Source of the DNA: Chloroflexales bacterium ZM16-3
GTDB taxonomy: Bacteria > Chloroflexota > Chloroflexia > Chloroflexales > Chloroflexaceae
DNA: 64,000 bases
Assembly: GCA_004138175.2 (NCBI GenBank)
Contig: RYFE02000029.1
Coordinates: 1-64,000 of the forward strand
Reading direction: 5' to 3'
Shown here in pieces: positions 14,288-25,200 of this stretch (position 1 is its first letter; each line of letters opens with the position of its first letter). The notes under the pieces are model-generated. The model was not told the DNA's origin. It saw nothing but the letters and a program-made list of their open reading frames with translations, and searched no databases. The translations under genes were made by a program, and so were the position numbers.

Positions 14288-16414
14288 ATGCGTCATCGTT
14301 TGGCTCTGCTCGCCCTGCTCGCCCTGCTCCCATGGCCTGCGCCGCCATCCCGTGCGGAGCCGGTGGTGCCGGCGGTGCCGGTGTCCTGGAACGCGCTGGC
14401 GGCAGACCCGCACGCGCTCACGATCACCGCCGATGGTGCGGCGGTGATCGCCCTGGCCGCCCCGGCGCTGGCCGCCGCCGGGTGGCCGGTGGCCCAGATC
14501 GCCCCCGCCGCCGTGCAGGTGTGGCGCGACGGCGGCGAGGTGCCCGCCTTCGTCACCGCTGACGGGAACGGCGTCCTGGCCGAGGTGCGCTTTGTGGCCG
14601 ACGGCAACGAGTCGGCCTTCAGCCGGGAGGCCGTCGTCTGGCTGACCTACGGGCGCGGCCAGGGCCAGCGGCTCGCCGCGCCGCCCACCGGCAGCGCGCC
14701 GCTGCGCTGGGAGGTCGATCAGACCTACGACGCGGCGGTGGCCTCGTGGCGCGGGGATAGCTGGTTCGCCTGCGAGCTGCGCGCCGACGGGGGCACGCAG
14801 CCGATCAGCCTGACCCTGCCGGTGGGCCTGCCCGCTGGCAGCTCGCTCCAGATCCAGGTGGCCCCGGCCCTCCGGCGCAGCGGGCACGCGCTGGAGCTGC
14901 GCTACGCGGGCCAGCGCATCGGCGTGGCCGCGTGGGACGACGGCGCGGTCGCCACGGCCCAGACGCTCGACGTGACGCTGCTCCAGGCGCTCCCCGCCGG
15001 GGCGATCACCCTCGACGCCGCGCTCGTCAGCGCGGGCACGGATCGGGTGCTGGTGGACGCGCTGGTCTTCCCGAGCCTCCCGGAGCCGCTCCCGACGATC
15101 TCCCCCACCCCGGTGCCGGTTTCCCCCCGCGACCTGCGCAGCGGCCCAGCACCCGGCCAGGCGGGGGCCAGCTACCTGATCATCACCCACCCGAGCCTGC
15201 GCGCGGCGCTCGGCCCGCTGATCGCGCTGAAGGAGGCCCAGGGCGACACGGTGGGCGTTGTCGAGGTGCAGGCGGCCTACGACGCCTTCAGCGACGGCGC
15301 GCGCGACCCGGCGGCGATCCGCGCCCTGATCGCCACCGCCGTCGCGCAGTGGACGCCGCCCCCGCGCGCGGTGCTGCTGGTGGGGGCCGGGACGGTGCGG
15401 ATGCGCGGCGGCGACAGCCGTGCCCCGACGCCGGGCCTGGCTCTCAGCGACGCGCCCATCGCCGACCCGCTCATCCCGCCCTACCTCGTGCGCGGGATCG
15501 ACCCGTCGGGCGCGATCGCCTGCGACACCTGCTACACGCGGCTGCGCACGCCCGACGTGCGCGATGACACCCTGCCCGCGCTGCCCATCGGGCGCATCCC
15601 GGCGCGCACGCTCGATGAGGCCCGCACCGTCGTGGCGAAGATCGTCACGCACGCGACCGCGCCGCCGCCGGGGCTGTGGCGCAGTCGGGCGCTGCTGCTG
15701 GCCGACAACGATGTGCAGCCGGACGGCGAGGCCGACCCCGGCGGCCCGTTCAGCCCGGTGGTGCGCGAGGTGGCGGGCCTGCTGCCGCACGGCATGGAGG
15801 CCCGCCCGTTCCTCTACGCGCCGCAGGCCGGTGCGCCGGGCGACACCTACGCCCGCAGCGAGGCGCTGCGCTGCGCGCTCTTCGCGGCCTGGGACGCCGC
15901 GCCCGGCTGCCCCGCGCCCGCGCCCGTTGCGGAGCCGGGCGCGTCGCTGCTGGTCTACGTCGGCCACGGCTCGCCCTGGCAGTGGGCGGCGACCACGCCC
16001 GACGCGGCCACCCCCGCCCTGTTTGGCCTCTACGATGTGGACGGGCGCACCAACGGGGCGCGGCTGCCCATCGTGTTCGCCATGACCTGCTACAGCGGCA
16101 ACTGGGCGAACCCGATCCTGCAATCGCTCGACGAGCGCCTGCTGCTCTGGCCGGGCGGGGGCAGCGTGGCGGACGTCGCGGCGGTCGGCTCAGGGGTGAA
16201 CACCGGGCACGCCCGCCTGCTGCGCGCGATGGTGGCCGATCTGACCGCGACGGACGGGGCGCGCCTCGGGGACGCGCACCTGGCCGCGCTCGCGCAGCTC
16301 GACGCGACGGCCCGCGACCTGGCCTACAGCTTCCACATCCTCGGCGACCCCGACACGACGCTGCCGCCGCTGGCGCGGTACGCGACCTTCCTCCCCGTGA
16401 TCTTCGCCCCATGA
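14288..16414 (+). CDS. secreted peptidase family C25 (gingipain-like) cysteine protease
   Basis: 708 residues with a signal peptide (MRHRLALLALLALLPWPAPP). The first ~290 residues are beta-rich. The C25 caspase-like catalytic region starts near YLIITHPSLRAALGPLI (residue ~296) with VLLVGAGTVR, then a sub-domain with CDTCYTRL and LPIGRIPARTLDEARTVV. The catalytic pair is LLVYVGHGSP (His near residue 558) and VFAMTCYSGNW (Cys near 600), as in gingipains and type IX-secreted proteases. The C-terminus YATFLPVIFAP resembles the YLPLIRR-type endings of other secreted proteins here. It overlaps the next gene by ATGA. It may process surface proteins, such as the giant DUF11 protein encoded nearby; that link is inference. 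Confidence 0.82.
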   Translation: MRHRLALLALLALLPWPAPPSRAEPVVPAVPVSWNALAADPHALTITADGAAVIALAAPALAAAGWPVAQIAPAAVQVWRDGGEVPAFVTADGNGVLAEVRFVADGNESAFSREAVVWLTYGRGQGQRLAAPPTGSAPLRWEVDQTYDAAVASWRGDSWFACELRADGGTQPISLTLPVGLPAGSSLQIQVAPALRRSGHALELRYAGQRIGVAAWDDGAVATAQTLDVTLLQALPAGAITLDAALVSAGTDRVLVDALVFPSLPEPLPTISPTPVPVSPRDLRSGPAPGQAGASYLIITHPSLRAALGPLIALKEAQGDTVGVVEVQAAYDAFSDGARDPAAIRALIATAVAQWTPPPRAVLLVGAGTVRMRGGDSRAPTPGLALSDAPIADPLIPPYLVRGIDPSGAIACDTCYTRLRTPDVRDDTLPALPIGRIPARTLDEARTVVAKIVTHATAPPPGLWRSRALLLADNDVQPDGEADPGGPFSPVVREVAGLLPHGMEARPFLYAPQAGAPGDTYARSEALRCALFAAWDAAPGCPAPAPVAEPGASLLVYVGHGSPWQWAATTPDAATPALFGLYDVDGRTNGARLPIVFAMTCYSGNWANPILQSLDERLLLWPGGGSVADVAAVGSGVNTGHARLLRAMVADLTATDGARLGDAHLAALAQLDATARDLAYSFHILGDPDTTLPPLARYATFLPVIFAP

Positions 16415-17124
16415 CACCGCCCCTGCCGCCGCCCCTGATGATCGCTGCGCTCCCGGCTGCGGAGATCGGCGCGCCTGACCGACGCCGCGACGCGGGCGTT
16501 GCGGTGATCAGCTTCCGGCGCGCCTGGCTGGCCCAGCGCCTGCTGGCGAGCGGCGTTTCCGTCCGGCATGTTGTCCCGCAACTGGGGCATCCGCTCCTGC
16601 CCGACATCCGCCCCCCGCTCCTGCTTGACTCGGTGTCCATGCCGCCCCGCATGCTGACGGCGATCCTCTGGGAGCTGCGCACGGTGCGCCACATCCCGAC
16701 CCTGGCGCTCATCTCTGGTGACGCGCCGGGGGTCGGGCGTCTGTTGGCGCTGGCCCCGGCGGTGCATGTCGTGATTGCGGATACCGTGCCGCCCGAGACG
16801 CTCGCCCTCTGGCTGCGGATGGCACCCGCGCTGGCTGCTCGCCGCCTAGTCACAGCATCGCCCGCGTGGGTCGGCGTGGTCGCGCCCGCCGTGCCGCTCC
16901 CCGCCGCCACGCTCGCTGCGCTCTACGCGCTCGCGCCCTACGGTTCGGAGCCGTCGGCCAGCCTCGCCGACGCCGCGCAGCGGATCGGGGTCAGTCGGCG
17001 ACAGCTCTGCTACCACCTGGCGGCGCTGCGGGCCGCGCTGGGCGTCCCGCCCCAGCGCCGCTATCGCCCGCACGCCTTGGCTGCGGCGATCTGCCAGGCG
17101 ATCGTGGCCCCGCCGCACGGCTGA
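16411..17124 (+). CDS. HTH regulator with receiver-like N-terminal domain
   Basis: 237 residues, start overlapping the protease stop (ATGA). The N-terminal ~150 residues have alternating strands and helices (GVAVISFRRAWLAQRLLASG, HIPTLALISGDAPGVGRLLA, HVVIADTVPPETLALWL), like a degenerate receiver or Rossmann-type domain without the acidic phosphorylation site. The C-terminus SLADAAQRIGVSRRQLCYHL is a clear helix-turn-helix, followed by RRYRPHALAAAICQAIV. It is probably a transcription regulator for this locus. The 23-bp repeat array begins at its stop codon and could hold its binding sites. Confidence 0.65.
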   Translation: MTPPLPPPLMIAALPAAEIGAPDRRRDAGVAVISFRRAWLAQRLLASGVSVRHVVPQLGHPLLPDIRPPLLLDSVSMPPRMLTAILWELRTVRHIPTLALISGDAPGVGRLLALAPAVHVVIADTVPPETLALWLRMAPALAARRLVTASPAWVGVVAPAVPLPAATLAALYALAPYGSEPSASLADAAQRIGVSRRQLCYHLAALRAALGVPPQRRYRPHALAAAICQAIVAPPHG

Positions 17125-17250
17125 GACGCGCCGCCCTGCGCGGCTGAGACGCGCCGCCCTGCACGGCTGAGACGCGCCGCCCCGCACGGCTGAGACGCGC
17201 CGCCCTGCACGGCTGAGACGCGCCGCCCCGCACGGCTGAGACGCGCCACC
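17121..17250. repeat. six tandem copies of a 23-bp repeat
   Basis: Copies start at 17121, 17144, 17167, 17190, 17213 and 17236, with core ctgagacgcgccgcc and variable tails ctgc or ccgc then acgg or gcgg. The last is cut short by the terminator. The first copy contains the TGA stop of the HTH regulator. The arrangement suggests an array of protein-binding sites (operator, iteron or centromere) or a simple variable-number repeat. Confidence 0.85.
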
Positions 17251-17286
17251 CGTGGTGGTACCAATTGGTACCACCACGGGTTTTTT
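17248..17286 (+). terminator. Rho-independent terminator on a perfect palindrome with shared 18-bp core
   Basis: 17249-17280 is a perfect 32-bp palindrome with arms starting cccgtggtggtaccaa, extended by an A-T pair and followed by TTTTTT at 17281-17286. This is a textbook intrinsic terminator after the protease-regulator operon. Its centre TGGTACCAATTGGTACCA (17256-17273) recurs exactly at 56410-56427 before the ParB genes, so it may double as a protein-binding site. Confidence 0.88.
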
Positions 17287-17413
17287 GTTAAAAAAATCAC
17301 ACCCCCCCCTTTGGTCATAGCCCCTCCTAGTACAAAGGTTTGCACTTCGCGCGCGTCGCAACGGCGAATCCCCTGCTATGGTGAGAACGGGTTCATCCAG
17401 CGAGGGGGGCGAC

Positions 17414-17812
17414 ATGACGAAGCAGACGATAGCGGTGGCGGCGGACAGCGCGGCGGGGCGTGCGGCCTGGGCGCGGCGGGTCACGGAACTCGGCGCGCAG
17501 CCCATCCCCGTCCCGCTCCGGTCGCCGCTGCCTACGGATCATGTCGATCTGTGGGTGGTCATCCTGGACGCGCACACGCTCCCGATCTCCATCGCCTTCT
17601 GGCTCCGACAGATCCGGGCGCGGATCGTGCTCATCACGCCGCACCTTCCGGCGGGGCAGTCCCTGGCCCAGATCGTCCCCGCGCTGTGCCTCGTCTGTGC
17701 GCCGCCCCAGGCCAGCGCCGGCATCGCCGATGTGCTGGCCCTGGCCGAAAGTATCCGCAGCGGCGTGATCGCGCTGACGCTGCCCGCGCAGGTGTCGCTA
17801 TGCGCGCGCTGA
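17414..17812 (+). CDS. degenerate response-regulator receiver-like protein
   Basis: 132 residues; ATG 17414 follows GAGGGGGG. It reads as a receiver-type alternation: TIAVAADSAAGRAAWARRV, then VDLWVVILDAHTLPISIAFW with an Asp in the usual phospho-acceptor strand, then RARIVLITPHL. The acidic pocket at the end of strand 1 is missing and the conserved C-terminal Lys is not evident, so phosphotransfer may be lost. It overlaps the next, kinase-like gene by 13 nt, giving a paired two-component-like unit right after a strong terminator. Confidence 0.6.
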   Translation: MTKQTIAVAADSAAGRAAWARRVTELGAQPIPVPLRSPLPTDHVDLWVVILDAHTLPISIAFWLRQIRARIVLITPHLPAGQSLAQIVPALCLVCAPPQASAGIADVLALAESIRSGVIALTLPAQVSLCAR

Positions 17813-18429
17813 CCCCGACCATCCCGCCTGCCGCAGTGGCGGCGCTGCTGCCCACCCTGGAGCTGGTGCGGCGGCACGCCCGTGATCGCCGCCAGATCAT
17901 GCACGGCGTGGGGTTCTACGACGAGACGCTGCGGCGCGACTACGCCGCCAGCGAGGCGAGCCTGACGCTCCTGCTCGACCATGTGCTGGGGCCGCTGCTG
18001 GATCGGCGCGACGACGCGATCAATGTGGCCGAGCAGATCCCGCTCGCGGTGCGGCTGCTCGCCGCGCTGACCCAGCACGCGACGCCCGTTGACCAGGCCG
18101 TCCCGCAGGTGGTCGCCACCCCTGGCCGCCGCTGCATGCTCCCCCAGCCCGCCGGCACCCTGCTCGTCCAGGTGGCCCTGGCCGTGCTGGTGGCCGCGCT
18201 GCTCGACGGCGCGCTCCTGCTCGTCGTGACCATGCCCCGCCACGCGGACGGCGGGGCGCTGGTCGTCGTGGAGGCGGACGCCGCAGGGGTGGCGGGCACG
18301 GACGCCGAGGCGAGGAGCCTCCATGCGCAGCTCGTCGCGTGCCTGGCGACGGTCGGCGGGACGCTGGATGCGCGCGCTCGCCCCGAGAGCTGCGTGGTGA
18401 CGATCCGACTCCCCCAGCAGGAAGGGTAG
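17800..18429 (+). CDS. degenerate histidine-kinase-like protein
   Basis: 209 residues from the ATG at 17800, inside the end of the receiver-like gene. The N-terminal helices (LELVRRHARDRRQIMHGVGF) could be a DHp-like hairpin. The C-terminal part, LLVQVALAVLVAALLDGALL with LVVVEADAAGVAG and GGTLDARARPESCVVTIRLP, follows the order of a HATPase_c domain including its typical final strand ending in LP. The N, G1 and G2 boxes are not recognisable. A non-catalytic or remodelled kinase is the likeliest reading, but assignment is tentative. Confidence 0.5.
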   Translation: MRALTPTIPPAAVAALLPTLELVRRHARDRRQIMHGVGFYDETLRRDYAASEASLTLLLDHVLGPLLDRRDDAINVAEQIPLAVRLLAALTQHATPVDQAVPQVVATPGRRCMLPQPAGTLLVQVALAVLVAALLDGALLLVVTMPRHADGGALVVVEADAAGVAGTDAEARSLHAQLVACLATVGGTLDARARPESCVVTIRLPQQEG

Positions 18430-18516
18430 CGCGATGTCTATTCCCGTCACCGCTGACACGAACGGGCGGAGGCACGTCGCCCCCGCCCGTCTGCCGGCCG
18501 CTGCTGCGGGGTGTGC

Positions 18517-19050
18517 CTACCGCACGACGAGCGGCAGGCTGACCGCATACGGGTACTTGCACAGCCCGATGTCCTGGCCCGTGACCACCGAGCCGTCCAG
18601 CGGCATCGTGAACACGGGCGTGGCCCAGAGCGTTGTGCCCGCCAGCGGCATCGTCATGTCGTTGTCGCGGGTCGGGTCGTCGCCCGCACGGAAGGGCGCG
18701 AGGTACATGCCCTGCGGCTTGTCCTCGCTGCGGAAGCTGATGAAGTACGGCTCGCCCGCGCCGGGGAGCCAGAATGGATATGTGCCGGTGAGTGACCCCA
18801 TCTCCTCAACATCGTTATCCGTGGCGTCAATCGTGCCGTTGGCCCCGGCCCAGCGGAGGGTCAGGGTCATGTTCGGTAGCTCTGGCTCGCCGTCCTGGCG
18901 GATGCCGTCACAGTTGGCGTCCTTCCAAGCGACAACATATAGGCGAGGATCACCCTGTCCGATAGCAGAGACTTGGTGGGTGACGGCGAAGGCGGCGATG
19001 AGGGCGAGGGTGGCGAGGGCGAGGGTGGCGAGGACGCTACGACTGGTCAT
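18517..19050 (-). CDS. secreted SdrD-B/Cna-B-like surface protein
   Basis: 177 residues on the minus strand. AAAGGAG lies 7 nt before the ATG at 19050, so this start is preferred over one 87 nt upstream. Signal peptide MTSRSVLATLALATLALIAA. The mature part has the SdrD B-domain signature WKDANCDGIRQDGEPELPNM, a calcium-binding beta-sandwich found in surface adhesins, followed by ENVEE-like acidic strands. The C-terminus AVSLPLVVR matches the VYLPLIRR ending of the giant protein encoded divergently next door. The two start sites are about 195 bp apart, so a shared divergent promoter region is likely. Confidence 0.75.
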   Translation of the reverse strand: MTSRSVLATLALATLALIAAFAVTHQVSAIGQGDPRLYVVAWKDANCDGIRQDGEPELPNMTLTLRWAGANGTIDATDNDVEEMGSLTGTYPFWLPGAGEPYFISFRSEDKPQGMYLAPFRAGDDPTRDNDMTMPLAGTTLWATPVFTMPLDGSVVTGQDIGLCKYPYAVSLPLVVR

Positions 19051-19245
19051 GAGACTCTCCTTTAGGCGTGGGTGTCGGCGTGTCGGGAAGGAGCAACGTC
19101 TGCGTGTCTGACGGGCCGGTTCCCATGCAGACAGCATCGAAGTATAGGGCTGTGTATCCCGCTGTCAAGACCGCTTTGCGGCAGGTGCCGCGTCTCGCTC
19201 GTGGTGGCGCTCCATGATCACCTACGTCTACGAGAGGAGCAATCT

Positions 19246-22200
19246 GTGAACTGGGTCACTCGCTATTCATCTCGCGCCAGCCGGGCGCGCTGGCTGGCTG
19301 GCGCTGCCGTGCTGCTGATCATTGGCGTGATCCTCGCCAGCATAGGGGGCGGAGTGCCCGCTGCGGCGCAGATCGACAACACTGAGCCGACCAGCCCGGT
19401 CGCCAGCATCGTGAGCTGTATCCGCTCCGGTGCTGATCTTGGCCTCCCTAGCCATGTGTCACCCCAGTTCGCCATCTCCTGCTTCGGCGCGGCGTGGGAT
19501 AACGAGACCTACAACACGGACACCGCAGGCGTGAACGGCGACGCGACGCGCTCCTACACCGCCGTCATCGGGTTCGGCGACGGCAAGCCTGATGACCACA
19601 GCAGCGAGCCGGGCCACACCCCCATCGCCAGCGCGGGCGATAACGGCACCCAGGCGGGCGATAGTGGCGTGGGGGCGGTCTACGGGCTGGCGTTCACCAG
19701 CGGCACCAACCCCGCCATCCCGGCCACCGCGCCCGCCGAGGCGCGGCACCCGCGCCTGTTCATGAGCGCCTTTGAGAAGCGGGTGACGCGCTTTGGCGGG
19801 GGCGGGCCTGGCGGCATCTACGTCCACGACCGCACGACCAACACCGAGCGGCTCTACGTGCAGATCCCTGCGGTCGTCCCCGGCCCGGCCTCGGCGCAGC
19901 CCGGCCCGGCAGGCTTCCCCAACACGCCGGGCGACGGGTCGCTCGCCAGCTTCCTCGAACCGGCTCCGGGCTTCCCCTACTCGCCGGAGCGGGGCGGCGT
20001 CCACGGGTGGAGGCACGACAATCAGGGAGTCAATCTGGCCGGGAAGGTCAGCCTGGGCGGCCTAGCGATGGACAGTAACGAGCGCTATCTGATCGTGCTC
20101 AACCTGAACAACCGCACGGTCTACGCCGTGGATACGTGGTCGGCCACCCCCACGCCCCAGTACCCGCTCGCGCTCCCGGCGTCGGTCGCGGCATGTCCCG
20201 GCGGCGACGCGAACTTCCGGCCCTTCGCTGTGTCCTATCACGCGGACAGCACCGGCGCAGACTTCGGCTACGCGGGCTATGTGTGCAGCGGGGAGACGAC
20301 GCTGAACCGGGCAGATCTTCGCGCAGGCGTGCTGCGCTGGCCGACGAGCGGCACGATTGCCGTGACGCGGGTGCTCGACTTCCCGCTGGCCGCCTATGAC
20401 GCGCAGCGCGGCAATAGCCCCGATACGCTCTGGCAGCCCTGGGCGTCGCAGGTGCGCTACGGCAGCGATAGCACCTATAACCAGCCGCTGCTGGCGGACA
20501 TCCAGTTCGCGGAGGATGGGTCGCTCGTTCTGGGGTTTCGGTCGCGGGTCGGCGACCAGTCCACGGCGCTCTGGACATCTTCGGGGGCGGACTACAAGAC
20601 CCCGCAGGGCGACATCCTCCGCGCCACGCCCAACGGGAGCGGCGGGTGGAACGCGCCATCCACCGCCGCGCCAGAGTATTTCTCCGACACCAGCGGTGCC
20701 CTCGCTGCGGCGCATATTGAGGCGTCCTGGGGCGGCCTGGCCGCTGTGCCCGGCACGCACGCGGGCACCTATGGCGGCGAGGTTGTCTCATCGGGCCTGA
20801 CCCCCTACATCCCGAACTCCAGCGGCACCTACTGGTTTGACCTGGGCGGGGGGGGCTGGACGGCCCGCGAGGAGCCAGCGACGTGGGGCGTGGTCGGGGG
20901 CTTTGGCAAGGCGGCGGGGCTCGGCGACGTGGAGCTGCTCTGCGTGTGGCGCGCGATTGGCGACCGGGTCTGGCGCGACACCAACGGCAACGGCGTGCAG
21001 GACGCGGGCGAGCCGGATATCGCGGGCGTGCGGCTCCAGCTGCTCAATACCAGCGGCACCGTCCTGGCGACGGTGACGACCGGGAGCGTCACGGGCGCGG
21101 GCGACAATTGGCGCTTCTATGTCGCGCCGTTCCAGAGCTACCAGGTGCGGATCGACCCGGCGATGTTCAGCGCGGGCCAGCCGCTCGCTGGCCTCTCGCC
21201 CACAGCGGCCAACCAGGGCGGGAACGATGCGACGGACAGCGACGCCGATGGCGGCGGGGTGATCGCCATCCCCGCCGGGCCGCGCAGCGACGTGAACCGC
21301 TCCTACGACATCGGCCTCGCCGACGGCGGCAATATCCGGGTGGTCAAAGCTGGCCCCGCGACGGCGCTCCCTGGCAGCACCATCGCCTACACCCTGGTCG
21401 TGACCAATGATGGCCCCGGCACGGCCCGTGGCGTGTCGGCGGCGGACACCCTGCCTACGGGGGTGAGCTACGCCAGCGCCAGCCCGGCGCCGGCCAGCGT
21501 GAGCGGGCAGGCCGTCACCTGGAGCCTGGGCGATCTCGCCGCTGGGGCCAGCACCACGATCACGCTCAACGCGACCATCGGCACGGCCACGCGGGGGGGC
21601 ATCACGAATAGCGTGGCCGTCACCACCACCAGCGGCGGCGACAGCCCCGGCGACAACACCAGCACCAGCACGACCACCATCATCGTGCCGAACGTCTGGG
21701 TGACGAAGAGCGGCACGGCCACGGTGCTGCCCTCGGGGACGCTGAACTACACCCTGAGCTACGGCAGCAACGGCAGCGCCGCCGCTGGCGGGGTGCAGGT
21801 GATCGACACCCTGCCAGCGGGGGTGAGCTACGTGAGCGCCTCGCCTGCGCCGGCCAGCGTCAGCGGCAACACCATCACCTGGAATCTGGGCACGCTGGCC
21901 TCGGGCGCAAGCGGCAGCATCAGCGTCACGGCGCAGGCCAGTGCGAGCGCCGCATCCGGCGCGACGCTCACCAATACCGCCAGCATCAGCACGGCCACGA
22001 GCGGCGACACGCCCGGCGACAACACGGGCAGCGCGACCACCACGGTGATCGCGCCCAACGTGCGCGTCACCAAGACCGGCCCGGCCACCGCGCTCCCCGG
22101 CGGCCTGGTGGACTACACCCTGAGCTACGACAACAATGGCAACGCCGCAGCGGCGGGCGTCCAGATCGTCGATACCCTGCCGACGGGCGCGACCTTCGTC

Positions 22201-25200
22201 TCGTCCACCCCGGCCCCGACGAGCCAGAGCGGCAGCACCCTCACCTGGGACGCGGGCACCCTCAACGCAGGCGCGAGCGGTAGTATTGCCCTGCGCGTCC
22301 AGTTCAGCGCGGGCCTGACACGCGGCGCGGTGCTGACCAACGGGGTGGCGATCGGCACCTCCACCCCCGGCGACAATACCGGCGACAACGCGGGCAGCGC
22401 CAGCACGACCGTGTTGTCACCCAACGTGCGCGTCACCAAGACCGGCCCCGCGCGGGTGACAGCCGGCGATCTGCTCACCTACACCGTCAGCTACGACAAC
22501 ACCGGCGACGCCGCAGCGGCGGGCGTCCAGATCGTCGATACCCTGCCGACGGGCGCGACCTTCGTCTCGTCCACCCCGGCCCCGACGAGCCAGAGCGGCA
22601 GCACCCTCACCTGGGACGCGGGCACCCTCAGCGCGGGCGCGAGCGGCAGCATCGCAGTGGTGGCGCGGGCGGGCGCGGCGCTGGCGGACGGCGCGACGCT
22701 GACCAACGGGGCCACGATCCGCACCACCACCCTGGGCGACATCCCGACGGATAACGCCGCAAGCTGGGACACGCTGGTGGAGCGGGCCGATGTGGCGATC
22801 ACCAAGGCGTCGCCGACGACCTTCCCCGCGCTCTCCGGCGCGACGGTCACGTACTATCTGGACTACGCCAACAACGGCCCGGCGGCGGCGGCCAATGTGG
22901 TCATCGCCGACACGGTGCCGAGCCAGCTTGCCAGCGTGAGCTGGAGCTGCACGAGCGGCTGCGCGGCCTCCGGCACGGGCAGCATCAGCGTGAGCCTGGG
23001 CACCCTGGCGGCGGGGGCCAGCGGGCGCATCGTCGTCACCGGCACGGCGATCACGAGCGTGGCCCGCGAGGACTTCACGAACATGGCCACCATCACCACG
23101 GACACGCCTGAGACGACCACCGCCAACAACACCTCCTCGGTGCCCGGCGCGGTCTGGACAAGCGACCTGCTGATCATCAAGGACGCCGCGCCCCTGGCCG
23201 TGGCGGGCAGCGCCTTCACCGCGACCCTGACGATCCGCAACCAGGGGCCAGCGCCCGCGCTGAACGTGCAGGTGCAGGACGCCATGCCCGCAGGCGCGAC
23301 CTTCGTCTCGTCCACCCCGGCCCCGACGAGCGTGAGCGGCAGCACCCTCACCTGGGACGCGGGCACGCTGGCCGACCTGGAGGAGCGGAGCATCACCCTC
23401 ACCCTGCGCGCCGACGCGGCCCTTGACGGCGGCACGTCCATCGTCAACACGGCCACCACGAGCGGCACCGCAGATCGGGATACCAGCAACAACACCGATA
23501 GCAGCACGACCATCGTCACGCGGCAGGCCGACCTGCGGATCGTCAAGGATGGCCCGGCGCGGGTGACGGCGGGCGACCCGATCGCCTACACCCTGGCCTA
23601 CGCCAACGACGGCCCCAGCGACGCCCGCGCCGTGGTGCTGACCGACGTGCTCCCGGCAGGCGTGACGTTGGTCAGCGCCAGCCCCGCGCCCACGAGCGTG
23701 AGCGGCAGCACGCTCACCTGGAGCCTGGGCGACCTTACGGCGAGCCAGAGCGGGGTCGTGAACGTCACCGTCTCCACGGATGCGGCCCAGGGCGCGGCCA
23801 GCATCACGGTCGTCAACGCCGCCACCATCACCGATGGCGGCACCGACACGACGGGCGGGTTCAATGACGACCCGAACCCTGCCAACGACACCGACGACGC
23901 CCGCACCGCCATCGAGACGAGCGATGTGCTGGTCAGCAAGGCCATGCCCGCCTTCGCCGTCGCCGGCGTCCCCTTCGACGCGACGCTTCGCGTGGAGAAT
24001 CGCGGGCCAGCGGATGCGGCCAATGTCGCGGTGCGCGACTTCCTCCCGCCAGATATGACCCTGATCAGCGCGACCCCTGCGCCAAGCGGGTCGGGGCGGT
24101 GGAGCCTGGGAACCCTGGCCTCCGGCCAGGTCGTCACCATCACGCTGCATCTCAGCGTCCCCTCGACGACGCCCCGCGACGCGCTCTTTGTGAACCGCGT
24201 CACCGTTGACACGACCACGCCGGATCGGGATGAGGGCAACAACGTCAGCGAGGCCAGCACGACCGTGCGGCCCAACGCCGACCTGCGCGTCGTCAAGGAC
24301 GGCACGCCCGGCCCGATCCGCAGCGGCGCGGTTGTGACCTACACCCTGGACTGGGCGAACGACGGCCCCTCCCAGGCCGAGGCGGTGGTGGTGACGGACA
24401 CGCCGCCCCCCGGCTTCACCTTCACGCACGCCAGCCCCGCGCCCACGGACACCACGGCGGGCGTGCTCACCTGGGATCTGGGCAGCCAGGATGTCGGCAC
24501 CGCAGGCCAGATCATCGTGGTGGGCACGCTCACCACGCGCCAGGCCAGCGAGGACAAGGTGAACACGGCCCGCATCGCCTCGCCCACCGACGACCCGACG
24601 CCCGGCAACAACACCGACGACGCCCGCACCATCGTGCAGACGGTTGACCTCTCCATTGTGAAGGATGGCAGCCCGGCCATCGCCCGCGCCGGGGAGGTGT
24701 ACACCTACACCCTCACGGTTGCGAACGCGGGCGATGCCGACGCCAGCGCGGTGGTGGTGCAAGACACCCTGCCGGCCAGCCTCGCCTTTGTGGACGCGAC
24801 GCCGCTCCCCGCGACGCGCAGCGGGCAGACCCTCACCTGGGCGCTGGGCACGCTGGCCCCCGGCGCGACGCACACCCTGACGGTCACAGCGCTGCTCGAC
24901 CCGGCGGCCCGTGGCACGCTGACGAACACGGCGACCGTCACGAGCGACGCGCCGGATCGGGACGACAGCAACAACACGAGCACGCACACGACCGGCATCA
25001 CGGCGGCGGCCGACCTGCGCGTCGTCAAAGACGGCACGCCCGGCCCGATCCGCAGCGGCGCGGTTGTGACCTACACCCTCAGCTACCACAACGGCGGCCC
25101 GGCCCTGGCCAACGCCGTGGTTGTGACCGATACGCTGCCCCCCGGCTTCACCCTCACGAGCGCCAGCCCGATGCCCACGGGCAACGCGGCGGGCGTGCTC

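Noticed and set aside
13268-16123. Minus-strand frame of 951 codons
   Set aside because: Antisense to the FtsK-like end, small genes and C25 protease, whose catalytic motifs and coupled starts show the + strand is coding.
17121-17250. CRISPR array
   Set aside because: 23-bp units abut directly with no spacers.
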